Shown: in pieces, positions 50,811 to 58,136 of the stretch | Position numbering within the stretch: the first letter of the stretch is position 1 | Layout: every line of letters starts with the position of its first letter | Virus record (IMG/VR): IMGVR_UViG_3300020156_000028 | Coordinates: 1 to 64,000 of that record | Direction: 5' to 3' (one strand) | DNA from: a virus | DNA length: 64,000 bases | Notes under the pieces: model-generated | Seen by the model: only the letters and a program-made list of their open reading frames with translations | Databases searched by the model: none | What the model was told of the DNA's origin: nothing | Translations under genes and position numbers: made by a program

Positions 50811-51157
50811 ACCGGGCCGTCCTTGGGGTTGGCTTTGCGCGCGTCCATCATCAGGCGGGTCAGTGCTTCCGGGCTCCGGCCGAGTTCGTCGGTCTCCTCC
50901 AGAAAATGTGTCATCAGGCCGATCACTCGTATCGGGCCGATGGAGTTCTCGAAGATCGTAGAAAGTCTGGCCTGCATGACCACGGCGACGGCGAGCGTGA
51001 AGGTCTCGCAATACCGGCCGAGGAGGTCGGCGATGATCTTGTCCACCTCTTCGACGGCTTCCCGGCAGGTCGAGCATCCGCAGATGGTCTTCTCGCCGCG
51101 CGCCGCGATCCGCGCCTCACGGGCGAGGTCTTCGACCTGCTTCTTGATGTCAGCCAT
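50807..51157 (-). CDS. hypothetical protein with CxCxxC motif
   Basis: A 116-residue helical protein starting MADIKKQVEDLAREARIAAR, GGAG 8 nt upstream. It has CGCSTC near residue 30, a possible metal or redox site, and a helix-rich remainder (FLEETDELGRSPEALTRLMM). No family recognised. Confidence 0.62.
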   Translation of the reverse strand: MADIKKQVEDLAREARIAARGEKTICGCSTCREAVEEVDKIIADLLGRYCETFTLAVAVVMQARLSTIFENSIGPIRVIGLMTHFLEETDELGRSPEALTRLMMDARKANPKDGPV

Positions 51158-51377
51158 CGGTGGGCTCCGTTCTAAGGATGGAGTGGGCACGGCACTCGAT
51201 ATAGCGCCAGTCGCCCTTCTTATCGGTCTCGCCCGAGCGCTTGAAGAACCGCGATCCCCAGATCAGGACATCAGGTTCCAAACCGTCGGCCATCTTCGGC
51301 ACGATGGCCCGCACGACCAGATTCTCGGGCTTGGTCGAACGGGTGTAAAGCTCGAAGGTCTTGTACATCGGGATCAT
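51150..51377 (-). CDS. small hypothetical protein
   Basis: A 75-residue protein (MIPMYKTFELYTRSTKPENL), mixed alpha/beta in appearance. The start sits in an ATGA overlap with the upstream gene stop, and the end overlaps the next start by 8 bp. No recognised family. Confidence 0.62.
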   Translation of the reverse strand: MIPMYKTFELYTRSTKPENLVVRAIVPKMADGLEPDVLIWGSRFFKRSGETDKKGDWRYIECRAHSILRTEPTDG

Positions 51378-51673
51378 TGCGGGAGCGCTCCTGTCTCGCG
51401 CCATGTGTTCTGCCCGCTCTTGTCGCGGCACATGTCGGTCGCCGGGTCGTAGATCACCACGTTGTCCGGCAGATGGTCAAGGCAAACCCAGTGCGCGTTG
51501 CCGTCGCTGGAATCGATGGGGGAGCACATGAACACCTCGCCGTGGCCGTAGGTGGCGCTGGCGCGCTCGGTGCCGACGCAGGAGATGCAGCCGACCCGCG
51601 TGTTCTCGGGCAGACAATCGTAGGCTTCGGGGCGGCCATCGGGCCGGGTGACGACAACGCGCGGGTCTTTCAT
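51374..51673 (-). CDS. cysteine-rich hypothetical protein
   Basis: A 99-residue protein. Cysteines in YDCLPENTRVGCISCVGTER, VFMCSPIDSS, HWVCLDHLPDN and DMCRD may bind zinc. It is in the tight leftward operon, with start and stop overlapping its neighbours. Function unknown. Confidence 0.62.
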   Translation of the reverse strand: MKDPRVVVTRPDGRPEAYDCLPENTRVGCISCVGTERASATYGHGEVFMCSPIDSSDGNAHWVCLDHLPDNVVIYDPATDMCRDKSGQNTWRETGALPQ

Positions 51674-51933
51674 AGCGGCTTGAACTTCCTGTTTGCTTTC
51701 TTCGTGGCGGCGTCCAGTTGCGCCTTGAGGTGTGGGTGCATCAACGCCAGCAGTCCCGGCGTGTTCATCACTTCGACGGGCGCGGTCGCGGCCGGGCCGT
51801 CGTAGAGAACTCGCCCATCTGCAATCGCGATGACGATGCCGGGTCGGACGTTCTGAGTCGCGACGATGGTGATCGGGTTGCCCCCGTCGGCGCGGATTTC
51901 AACGCCTCGAAACGCTGCATCTTTCTGTTCCAT
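51670..51933 (-). CDS. small hypothetical protein overlapping its upstream neighbour
   Basis: An 87-residue protein starting MEQKDAAFRGVEIRADGGNP, AGGGA about 6 nt upstream. It has a beta-rich core (ITIVATQNVRPGIVIAIADG) and a basic end. It overlaps the 3' part of the gene 51768-52172 by 166 bp in another frame. Its own RBS and composition favour it as real. Confidence 0.6.
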   Translation of the reverse strand: MEQKDAAFRGVEIRADGGNPITIVATQNVRPGIVIAIADGRVLYDGPAATAPVEVMNTPGLLALMHPHLKAQLDAATKKANRKFKPL

Positions 51934-52172
51934 TGGATGTCCCTGAAACTGACGTATTCGATTTCCTTGTAGCCGGAGGGGCTGGAAGGCCCCGCCAGCG
52001 CCAGCATGATCTCGTAGCCACCGCGCACCTCTCGGGGCTGGAGGGTTTCGAGATGCCCGGTGAAGAAGTCCTCCCGGCCCGCCTCCTCGTAGTCCCGGTA
52101 GAGCGTGATCGGGATGTTCCGATACTGCCAACGGATCAGGAAGAGGGCGAGCCGTAGGAGGAGCTTTTTCAT
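51768..52172 (-). CDS. membrane-anchored hypothetical protein, 3' part overlaps next gene
   Basis: A 134-residue frame. Residues 1-16 (MKKLLLRLALFLIRWQ) are a hydrophobic or amphipathic anchor, and residues 20-90 look well formed (TLYRDYEEAGREDFFTGHLE). The last 45 residues are Ser/Arg/Pro-rich and look like an out-of-frame reading of the next gene. Either the overlap is real, or a frameshift has destroyed an earlier stop. Starts in an ATGA overlap. Confidence 0.58.
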   Translation of the reverse strand: MKKLLLRLALFLIRWQYRNIPITLYRDYEEAGREDFFTGHLETLQPREVRGGYEIMLALAGPSSPSGYKEIEYVSFRDIQWNRKMQRFEALKSAPTGATRSPSSRLRTSDPASSSRLQMGEFSTTARPRPRPSK

Positions 52173-52696
52173 GCCCGGAGAGCCTTCTCGACCTCGGCCG
52201 CCATATCTTCGTCAACGGCCTCCATGGCGTCCTTGAGCGAGTTCGCAGAGGCCGAACCGAGGATGTCCTTGGCCCGGCGCTCCATTGAATCGAGGCGTTC
52301 CTGTGCCTCCGGGGTGATCGGCTTGCGCGCGTAGGGCATCATGCGGGCTTCGGCCAGCTTCACAGGATCGCCCTCGGGGTGGATCGGTTCGCCAAACGAT
52401 CCGGTCGTAAGGCGGTTGGTCGAGATGCCTGCCGACATGCGCTCGACCGGGGCCAGCGACTCGGCCATGACCGCGCCGACGTGCTTGCCGGTCATCAGCA
52501 GGAACTCGGTCAGCAGCGGCTTGTCCAGCCGGGCGAACTGCGGGTTCGCCTTGACGGCCGCGTTGATGGCGGCCTCCAGCATGCTCCTGCGGGTGTGGTC
52601 CTGCGCGTCCGGCAGGTCGTGGAATTTCGATCCGTCGGCGGCCTCGTAAGCCGGGACGGTCTTGATCTGGAACTGTTCCTTGAGGGTCAAAGCCAT
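52169..52696 (-). CDS. hypothetical phage protein behind an operator promoter
   Basis: A 175-residue, mostly helical protein starting MALTLKEQFQIKTVPAYEAA; AGGA lies 8 nt before the ATG. A 33-bp longer start would lie almost at the transcription start and is unlikely. Contains LLTEFLLMTGKHVGAVMAES. No family recognised. It is the first gene of the leftward transcript from 52725-52753. Confidence 0.68.
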   Translation of the reverse strand: MALTLKEQFQIKTVPAYEAADGSKFHDLPDAQDHTRRSMLEAAINAAVKANPQFARLDKPLLTEFLLMTGKHVGAVMAESLAPVERMSAGISTNRLTTGSFGEPIHPEGDPVKLAEARMMPYARKPITPEAQERLDSMERRAKDILGSASANSLKDAMEAVDEDMAAEVEKALRA

Positions 52697-52724
52697 TTCT
52701 CGTTTCCTTGTGTCAGGGAGGTTA

Positions 52725-52753
52725 TTCATAGCCAACGAAATGTTGGTAGTCAA
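52725..52753 (-). promoter_or_regulatory. promoter with CCAAC-GAAAT-GTTGG operator in the spacer
   Basis: Minus-strand TTGACT (52748-52753), 17 bp, TATGAA (52725-52730). The perfect operator (52732-52746) lies in the spacer, in the same arrangement as at 48.96 and 58.15 kb. Confidence 0.8.
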
Positions 52754-52944
52754 TCGTCTTCCTCGATCCGGTAGCCCTGCCTCGGGTTGCCGTACTTTTC
52801 GGAATACCATCGGCAAGGGCGATTGCAGTCGCCCACGCCTTTCATGTTCCAGCGGGTCTCCATGATCCGCTTGGCCTCGGCCGCGAGGGCACGAGGGTCT
52901 TTCTCCGGGCTGTACATTTCCAGCATGGCCTCCGGCTCTACCAT
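52750..52944 (-). CDS. small hypothetical protein
   Basis: A 64-residue protein (MVEPEAMLEMYSPEKDPRAL) with two cysteines in GDCNRPCRWYSEKYG. The ATG lies inside the last codons of the 26-residue membrane peptide gene. The end overlaps the -35 box of the next promoter. Function unknown. Confidence 0.6.
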   Translation of the reverse strand: MVEPEAMLEMYSPEKDPRALAAEAKRIMETRWNMKGVGDCNRPCRWYSEKYGNPRQGYRIEEDD

Positions 52945-53018
52945 GGCGCAAGCACCAGTAGGGCCAGAAAGATCACGGTGGCGACGGCCAGCAGAATCCG
53001 GGCTTGATTACTCGTCAT
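52938..53018 (-). CDS. 26-residue membrane peptide
   Basis: Encodes MTSNQARILLAVATVIFLAL followed by LVLAPW. A short hydrophilic start precedes one transmembrane helix. Its ATG lies in the final codons of the TopoVI-A-like gene and its stop overlaps the next ATG, so it fills an otherwise empty gap with translational coupling on both sides. Small single-span peptides of this kind act in phages as inhibitors, holins or accessory subunits. No specific role can be given. Confidence 0.6.
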   Translation of the reverse strand: MTSNQARILLAVATVIFLALLVLAPW

Positions 53019-53931
53019 CCTCGTTGTCCAGCGTATCGAGATAGCGCTTCACGGCATCCCAGTTTTCATAGGCAGCGACCAGCGATTCCCGGTTCTCCTG
53101 TTCCTCGTCCATGGAGGCTTCCCAAGCGTCTTCGTCCCGGACGTTGATAAGCTCCTCTTGGATCAAGTCCTGCAACACCTCGGGGTCGAGCGCGTCAAGC
53201 TCCCACGATTCCGAGCCGAACTCTTCCTCGTAGCGCGTGAAACGGCTGTCCGTGTCCTTGGCCGGGTTCGGGGGCGGGTTGTACTCTTCGATCTGATCCA
53301 TGTTCAAGGCCAAGCGCCGAACTTCCACGAAGCCCCGACTAAAAAGCTCCAACCGGGTCGCGGCGTCGTTCGGCATGTGGATGCCCGACGGGTCGTGGTC
53401 GCCCAGATAGAACACGACTGGCCGGAACCCGGCCCGGCGTTGCGCCTGAAAGCGCTTTCCGGCGGCATAGATTTCAGACTGGCTGGCGTATCCCCGGCAG
53501 GCGAAGTAGGGCACGCGAAGGTCTTCGCAGATGGATTCGATCACGCCCATCAGAGCGTCCTTTTCGATCCACACCTCGGGCCGGTATCTCTGTTTCAGCC
53601 ACGGGTTTTCCTTGTACTGGTCAGCTACGACGCGCAAGATTTCCGCCGGGCTTGACCATGCACTCGGGTATTTGACATTGCGGGTGCGATCCTCAATCGT
53701 GCTCCAGTCGATAAGACCCGCCTGCCGGGCTTCGTCAATTATGGTCCCGAGCCGCTTGTACTCGGACTGCTTGTTCGGCAGGATGTCGCGCGCCACGAAC
53801 TGGTAGTAAAGCTGGCGCAGGGTCAGGGTGAAGCCGCGCCGCTGGTAGTCCGTGGTGATTTCGACCGCATGCTGGATGATGTCGAGCGTCTTTTGCTGAA
53901 AATTCTTGTCGATGAATTTCTCGATAGCCAT
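53008..53931 (-). CDS. Spo11/TopoVI-A-like protein (stand-alone TOPRIM protein)
   Basis: A 307-residue protein. The N-terminal winged-helix region has FTLTLRQLYYQFVARDI; Tyr42-Tyr43 lie where Spo11/TopoVI-A keeps its catalytic tyrosine (R-x-x-YY). The C-terminal TOPRIM domain has Glu123 (VWIEKDAL) and Asp178-x-Asp180 (YLGDHDPSG), the metal-binding set. The protein is shorter than topoisomerase VI-A, and I see no TopoVI-B (ATPase) gene in the window. Orphan TopoVI-A-like proteins (Mini-A type) are known from mobile elements. It may make DNA breaks in the host or phage genome, or help recombination. A catalytic role is inference. Confidence 0.8.
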   Translation of the reverse strand: MAIEKFIDKNFQQKTLDIIQHAVEITTDYQRRGFTLTLRQLYYQFVARDILPNKQSEYKRLGTIIDEARQAGLIDWSTIEDRTRNVKYPSAWSSPAEILRVVADQYKENPWLKQRYRPEVWIEKDALMGVIESICEDLRVPYFACRGYASQSEIYAAGKRFQAQRRAGFRPVVFYLGDHDPSGIHMPNDAATRLELFSRGFVEVRRLALNMDQIEEYNPPPNPAKDTDSRFTRYEEEFGSESWELDALDPEVLQDLIQEELINVRDEDAWEASMDEEQENRESLVAAYENWDAVKRYLDTLDNEDDE

Positions 53932-53942
53932 TGAGGGCTCCG

Positions 53943-54038
53943 TTACGTCAGGAAGTAGAAGGCCGCGCCGAGGACGATCCCGAGGGCGGCGAGTGTGAGG
54001 ATGATGGCGTTGGCTTTGATCACGATTTCTGTCTCCAT
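53943..54038 (-). CDS. 31-residue membrane peptide
   Basis: Encodes METEIVIKANAIILTLAALG followed by IVLGAAFYFLT: one transmembrane helix with a short acidic N-terminus. The start overlaps the end of the upstream gene and no clear ribosome binding site precedes it. It is the second tiny membrane peptide flanking the TopoVI-A-like gene. Confidence 0.5.
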   Translation of the reverse strand: METEIVIKANAIILTLAALGIVLGAAFYFLT

Positions 54039-54250
54039 TGGAAGGTGTGCCAGTTCGCGGCCAGCCAGTCGCCGACATGCCGGATCGCGTCTTGTTCGGT
54101 GTAATGCGCGCCGCCTATCCGCTGGCCGAGACATCCGGCATACCACGGGCCGCCTTCGTGCAGTTGGATCACATAGGCGATCTCCAGCCTTCGGACGGTG
54201 CGATCCTTGCGGCGCTTCCGGCGGCCCCAGAACTCGGCTATGGCGTGCAT
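54020..54250 (-). CDS. small hypothetical protein
   Basis: A 76-residue protein starting MHAIAEFWGRRKRRKDRTVR, GGAG 7 nt upstream. Basic N-terminus and a second part (IQLHEGGPWYAGCLGQRIGG) resembling a small beta domain. The longer open frame upstream is Arg/Pro-rich and looks non-coding. No family recognised. Confidence 0.6.
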   Translation of the reverse strand: MHAIAEFWGRRKRRKDRTVRRLEIAYVIQLHEGGPWYAGCLGQRIGGAHYTEQDAIRHVGDWLAANWHTFQWRQKS

Positions 54251-54266
54251 CTCGATTCTCCAGTTG

Positions 54267-54319
54267 GGCGGCGGCCGGGGCTGCGGAATCGCTCCCGCCG
54301 GGGTAGCCCGGCCGCCGCC
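54267..54319 (-). other. strong GC-rich intergenic hairpin
   Basis: GGCGGCGGCCGGG and its exact complement CCCGGCCGCCGCC are separated by 27 nt. It lies between the gene ending at 54337 and the one starting at 54250 and has no U-tract, so it is not a standard terminator. It may shield mRNA or uncouple expression. Confidence 0.55.
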
Positions 54320-54336
54320 ATCCCTGACAGGGATTC

Positions 54337-54588
54337 CTATCTCCTCGGGGGCCTTGCGGGCTTTCCGCTTGATTCTCCCGGCTTTACGGTTTGTGGGTAG
54401 GCGTTGGGCGCTTTTGCGGGTCCGAGGGCGATGTCGATGTAATCCACCGCCGTGCAGCCCGGTTGAATGTGGGCGGGCATCCAGAGGGTGTCGGTTATCG
54501 CGATTTCGTCGGTCATGATGCATTCTCTGACGGCGAGAAGCGCCTTTTCGAGCGCTTCGATACGTTCTTTGTCGGTCATTTCAGTCAT
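54337..54588 (-). CDS. small hypothetical protein with N-terminal coiled coil
   Basis: An 83-residue protein (MTEMTDKERIEALEKALLAV), a coiled-coil start followed by DTLWMPAHIQPGCTAVDYID and a basic tail. Modest ribosome binding site. No known family. Confidence 0.6.
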   Translation of the reverse strand: MTEMTDKERIEALEKALLAVRECIMTDEIAITDTLWMPAHIQPGCTAVDYIDIALGPAKAPNAYPQTVKPGESSGKPARPPRR

Positions 54589-54595
54589 GGTTCCC

Positions 54596-55804
54596 TCACT
54601 CTATTCGGGAGATGGCTTCCTGCATCTCCATAATCTTCTTTTCCATGGTCTCGAATTTGAAGGCCAGATCGAGCGCGCTCGCCTGCAATCGGGCGGCCTC
54701 GGCGCGCATGTTCTTGGCCTCACCGACCAGCTTGTCGAGGTCTTCGTTGCGCTGCGTCTTTCCGAAGTTTTCTTCCCGGACATCCTTGATCCATGCGCGC
54801 GGGACATTCAAGGTGTCGGCGAGGTGCTGGTCGGACGCGGAGCCGATATACCGGCCCTTGGATTCATCCCAGTTCTCGTCAATAGCTCGGAAGACGCGGC
54901 GCTTGTCGGCCGCCGTCATCTGGCGCGGGGGTTCGATGGCGACTGGTGCTTGGGGCATGGAGATAACCTTGGCTTCGATTTTCGGGGGGTTGAGGCATGT
55001 GGGGCAGACGCACTTCTTGCCGACCTGCCAGCCCTTCTGCTTGAACTTCTTGGTCAAGACCGTCTGGGGCAGGGAGCCGGTGTGGCCGCTGGCGATGATC
55101 TCGTCTCGGGCCTTGCAGCGTGAGCACTCGATGACGTAGCCGGAGCGGTCTCGGCCGTCTTCGGCGCGTAAGGTGGTTCGGGCGAAAGCGTGGCCCATCC
55201 TTGTGATCTCCTCTCGGTTGGATTTGACCCGCACGGCGATCCCGGTCAGGGTGGGCACGTCGTCGGGGATGTGGTAGACCGTCGCGGCCGGGACCGGCAG
55301 GCGGCGGCCGTGGTAGAGCGTGGAATCGGCGTCTCGCTGCTCAATAAGATCGGCGTCGGGGTTCCAGCGCATGGCCTCGACCAGCAGCCACATGAACATC
55401 ATGTAGCGTGCGTCATTGTCGGCGAGGTCTTCGTCTACCACACCCGTCTGGTCGCAGACGAAGGCGAGATCGCGAAGCCGGAAGACCGCGCGGCCCTTGA
55501 GCATGGCGAACGCGGACCACTGGTAGAAGTGCAGAAGCGCGCCATCCCAGACCGTGAAATGGAGGATGTCGGATTCCTTGCCGATCTGGGTAACAGAGGG
55601 CTCCGGCGGGTGATCCCAGAGGTCGCCGAGGGCCGGGGCCATGACCCCGGACCACGATTTGTCGAGCCGTTTGATGTTGGAAAGCGCGATCCGTGCCCGA
55701 GAAGCCGTGAAGAGATCGCGGTGCGGGAAGTCGATTGCGTCCACCGTAAAGCGGCCGTTTTTCATCACGGCCTGCAATAGCCGTATCTCTTCGAAGGTCT
55801 TCAT
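54596..55804 (-). CDS. hypothetical protein with zinc-ribbon and HTH regions
   Basis: A 402-residue protein in an ATGA overlap with the upstream gene. Residues about 50-180 hold an alpha/beta domain (ILHFTVWDGALLHFYQWSAF). CSRCKARDEI and CVCPTCLNPPK (residues about 225-275) form a possible zinc ribbon. Residues about 315-345 (SASDQHLADTLNVPRAWIKD) read as HTH, and the last 60 residues are a coiled coil. It is probably a nucleic-acid-binding protein, perhaps a transcription regulator. No family recognised. Confidence 0.68.
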   Translation of the reverse strand: MKTFEEIRLLQAVMKNGRFTVDAIDFPHRDLFTASRARIALSNIKRLDKSWSGVMAPALGDLWDHPPEPSVTQIGKESDILHFTVWDGALLHFYQWSAFAMLKGRAVFRLRDLAFVCDQTGVVDEDLADNDARYMMFMWLLVEAMRWNPDADLIEQRDADSTLYHGRRLPVPAATVYHIPDDVPTLTGIAVRVKSNREEITRMGHAFARTTLRAEDGRDRSGYVIECSRCKARDEIIASGHTGSLPQTVLTKKFKQKGWQVGKKCVCPTCLNPPKIEAKVISMPQAPVAIEPPRQMTAADKRRVFRAIDENWDESKGRYIGSASDQHLADTLNVPRAWIKDVREENFGKTQRNEDLDKLVGEAKNMRAEAARLQASALDLAFKFETMEKKIMEMQEAISRIE

Positions 55805-56301
55805 AGCGGGTAGCTCGGGTCGGTGAAGTAGCGGGCGCAAATCTCGTCATACTTAGCGAGGACGTGGGTATAATCGACTTCGACGGCCCGGAGCCCAAGC
55901 CTACGCTTGGTCATACCACTACGGGGTTCTCGCACCTCGTATTCCACCACGGCCAGCCGGGCATGGATTCTGTGGAACAGCCAGTCGCGCTTGATGTTGG
56001 CCGCGTCGGAAAATCGGAAGATGTCGGCGACTTGCCGCATCGGGTTCCGGTTGTCGCCAGCCGTGACGATCTGAGGCGGGTGTTTCGCCGTGAGACGGAT
56101 CATCTTCGTATTGGCCAGATCGGGCGAGTCGCCCGTTTTGGCGGGATCGATTAGTCGCCAATCCACCCATCGAAGCTCCTCGGGAAGATCATCCCAAAGG
56201 ATGGAAACACCGTACAGGCGGGTGTTTGATGGCTCGAAATTGTAGCTCTCGTAGAAGCTCGGCCAGTACAGGCGGCTCGCGGTGATGATCCTATCGTCCA
56301 T
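55801..56301 (-). CDS. hypothetical protein
   Basis: A 166-residue protein starting MDDRIITASRLYWPSFYESY. Mixed alpha/beta with many aromatic and charged residues. A proline- and arginine-rich loop (REPRSGMTKRRLGLR) lies near residue 135. The start overlaps the end of the upstream gene. No family recognised. Confidence 0.62.
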   Translation of the reverse strand: MDDRIITASRLYWPSFYESYNFEPSNTRLYGVSILWDDLPEELRWVDWRLIDPAKTGDSPDLANTKMIRLTAKHPPQIVTAGDNRNPMRQVADIFRFSDAANIKRDWLFHRIHARLAVVEYEVREPRSGMTKRRLGLRAVEVDYTHVLAKYDEICARYFTDPSYPL

Positions 56302-56557
56302 CGTTCTTCCCCGTGTAGTCGTTCTCCCGCAGAACATGCAGCAGGGCTTCTTGGATGAAGGGCTCCAATGCGATCTCGGCCTCGTTCCGCTCGCCCTTGA
56401 TCCGCCAGACGAACGGGTTGTTGGTCCGCTGGATTTCCAGTCGTTCGCCCGTGGCCGAGGTCGTGGTGGCGATGGTTTCGGTAAGCCAGAGATGGGTCGG
56501 TTTCTCGGGGATCGGGGTGACGGTGACGCGCGGCGCGTTGATGTTGATGTCAGTCAT
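56291..56557 (-). CDS. small hypothetical protein
   Basis: An 88-residue protein starting MTDININAPRVTVTPIPEKP; beta-rich first half and a helical C-terminus (EAEIALEPFIQEALLHVLRE). The start overlaps the small zinc-protein gene upstream by 8 bp. Unknown function. Confidence 0.62.
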   Translation of the reverse strand: MTDININAPRVTVTPIPEKPTHLWLTETIATTTSATGERLEIQRTNNPFVWRIKGERNEAEIALEPFIQEALLHVLRENDYTGKNDGR

Positions 56558-56723
56558 GATGCCAGTGTCCACATTTGGTGCAAACCATGATCGGGCCGGA
56601 GAAGCCCCAACTGCTCTCGTAAGCGTGTTGGCAGGGCGGTGTTTGCGGCGTTCTGACCTCGCGGTACATCTCACGGATCGGGGTGTCCTTATGAACTATG
56701 GGCTTGTTCCAGATGTCAGGCAT
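56550..56723 (-). CDS. 57-residue putative zinc-binding protein
   Basis: Encodes MPDIWNKPIVHKDTPIREMY and so on, with CQHAYESSWGFSGPIMVCTK followed by CGHWHHD at the C-terminus. Three cysteines plus histidines make a small zinc site likely. GGAG precedes the ATG. It is the first protein gene after the tRNA-like cluster and was missed by length filters. Confidence 0.65.
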   Translation of the reverse strand: MPDIWNKPIVHKDTPIREMYREVRTPQTPPCQHAYESSWGFSGPIMVCTKCGHWHHD

Positions 56724-56738
56724 GGCGGTTCTCCGGTT

Positions 56739-56854
56739 AAAAAAAAGGCGTCCTACCAGTTAGACGACGGGCCGAGACCCGGCAGGATTCGAACCTGCAT
56801 TTCCTTGTCGGGGTGTCCTGACCGTTAGACGACAAAGGCCGGATTCGAACCGGC
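56739..56854 (-). tRNA. tRNA-like fragments (T-arms and D-arms) in tandem
   Basis: Read on the minus strand: a T-arm GCCGG-TTCGAAT-CCGGC (56838-56854), a D-arm GTCT-AACGGTCA-GGAC (56815-56830), a T-arm GCAGG-TTCGAAT-CCTGC (56782-56798), and a D-arm GTCT-AACTGGTA-GGAC (56750-56765) ending near eight U residues (56739-56746). Only 16 nt separate the second T-arm from the D-arm before it, too few for a full anticodon arm. An anticodon-stem-like segment precedes the first T-arm. No complete cloverleaf could be drawn. They may be degenerate tRNAs or tRNA mimics. Confidence 0.5.
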
Positions 56855-56872
56855 GTTTCCCCATTAGAAGTT

Positions 56873-56935
56873 GGAGGGGCGTAGCAGGCGTTGAACCTAC
56901 CTCTGGCTCGTCCCGAACCACCGGGCCGCCCCTCC
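56873..56935 (-). tRNA. 63-nt tRNA-like element without a normal anticodon arm
   Basis: Perfect 7-bp acceptor-like stem GGAGGGG/CCCCTCC at its ends. A D-arm-like CCCG-GTGGTT-CGGG and a T-arm-like GTAGG-TTCAACG-CCTGC are only 11 nt apart, so no normal anticodon arm fits. It heads the tRNA-like cluster. Confidence 0.45.
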
Positions 56936-56996
56936 CGCCAGACGGCCATCGCGGAAGCGAAGTCCTGCGCCGTCTGGCCCGCGTCAGGAACGCGGT

Positions 56997-58094
56997 TTAC
57001 TTGACCGCCACGAGGTCGAGAAGCTTGCCAGCCTCGCGCTCCAGTTCCACGCGCTCGTCCTGAAACTGGATCGACTTGGCGTGGGCGGTGAGGCCGGTCA
57101 CGACATCCCAGAGGGTTTCGACCGGGCGGTCTTCCTCGCGCTCGTGGGCGGCCTTGATCAGCGTGGACATGCGGCCCGTGAAGCGCTTCTGCATGAAGGC
57201 GTCGAGGTCGTCGCCGAGCTTCTTTTCCTGCGCCGCCTTGATCGTCTCTTCAATCGGCTTGGCGAGCGCGTTCGAATACTCGGTCAGGACCGGCGTGATC
57301 TCCTCCAGCCAGCGGTCGGGCGCGGAGACGGTGTGGCGGATACGGATTTCCTTGAAGTCCTGCGCGCCCCAGACGATCCGGTTGCAGCACGCATAGTCGA
57401 ACAGGAAGAACGCCGCGCCGAGCGACTTGTCGCCGACTTCCGAGTTCCAGATGAAGAAGCCGCGCGCCAGCGTGCCGCTCTCGCCGTTGCGGCGATTGTT
57501 GACCGAGACCCGGTTCTTCTCGTCGGCGAGGAAGACGAACATGTCGCGATCCGAGGCGAACAGCGTCGTGTTGTCCTTGGTGATCGGCACGTCCTTGCCG
57601 AACTCGCCCGGCACCTTCCAGTCGCCGGTCACGCCGTCGCCGAACTTGTCGCGCAGGGCACCGACGATTTCCGAGTTCCAGACGCGGCCGTAGCGCGGGC
57701 CGGTGGCGGCCGTGACCATGGTCTCGGGCTCGTAGGTCAGGATGCCGACTTCCTCGGCGTCACGGTTGAACCGCATGGAGTAGTTCAGGGCATCGCAGGC
57801 GATGGGAGCGGCCAGCGTGCGCAGAAACCCGGCCGGAGCCTTGGCGAGCGCGGCGGCCTGACCGAACGACCAGTGATTCACGTCGTTCACGTCGCCGTTG
57901 ACGGCCACCTTGAGACCCTTGAAGGTCTTGTCGTTCTCGTCCGGCACGAACTCGATCCGGCGCGTCGAGGCGACACGGCCGACCGAATTGTCACGGATAT
58001 GGTGGGTCTTGTCGAAGAGGGCGTCCAGCGAGGTGAAGCGCTCGTCGCTCGGACGAGTGGCCCACTGGTGGGAAGCGTGCATGAGAGTTGCCAT
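56997..58094 (-). CDS. DUF932 phage/plasmid-like protein
   Basis: A 365-residue protein; AGGAG lies 8 nt before the ATG at 58094. It matches the DUF932 family: an N-terminal region with RIEFVPDENDKTFKGLKVAV and HWSFGQAAALAKAPAGFLRT, a middle with MVTAATGPRYGRVWNSEIVG and SDRDMFVFLADEKNRVSVNN, and RGFFIWNSEVGDKSLGAAFF. The family is common in phages and plasmids and expressed early; its function is not established. It is the first gene after promoter 58137-58165. Confidence 0.9.
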   Translation of the reverse strand: MATLMHASHQWATRPSDERFTSLDALFDKTHHIRDNSVGRVASTRRIEFVPDENDKTFKGLKVAVNGDVNDVNHWSFGQAAALAKAPAGFLRTLAAPIACDALNYSMRFNRDAEEVGILTYEPETMVTAATGPRYGRVWNSEIVGALRDKFGDGVTGDWKVPGEFGKDVPITKDNTTLFASDRDMFVFLADEKNRVSVNNRRNGESGTLARGFFIWNSEVGDKSLGAAFFLFDYACCNRIVWGAQDFKEIRIRHTVSAPDRWLEEITPVLTEYSNALAKPIEETIKAAQEKKLGDDLDAFMQKRFTGRMSTLIKAAHEREEDRPVETLWDVVTGLTAHAKSIQFQDERVELEREAGKLLDLVAVK

Positions 58095-58136
58095 TGGTCG
58101 TCTCCTGTCAGGGTTGTCGGGTCTGGCCCGGCCCCT

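Noticed and set aside
56739-56935. Complete canonical tRNA genes
   Set aside because: No set of arms with matching acceptor stem, 5-bp anticodon stem and 7-nt anticodon loop could be assembled. One possible UCU anticodon loop needs a mismatch or an 8-nt loop and lacks a D-arm.
56737-56949. 70-residue minus-strand protein across the tRNA-like cluster
   Set aside because: The translation is the usual artefact of reading through tRNA-type sequence (RFESC, SSNGQD style). The DNA is better explained by T- and D-arms.
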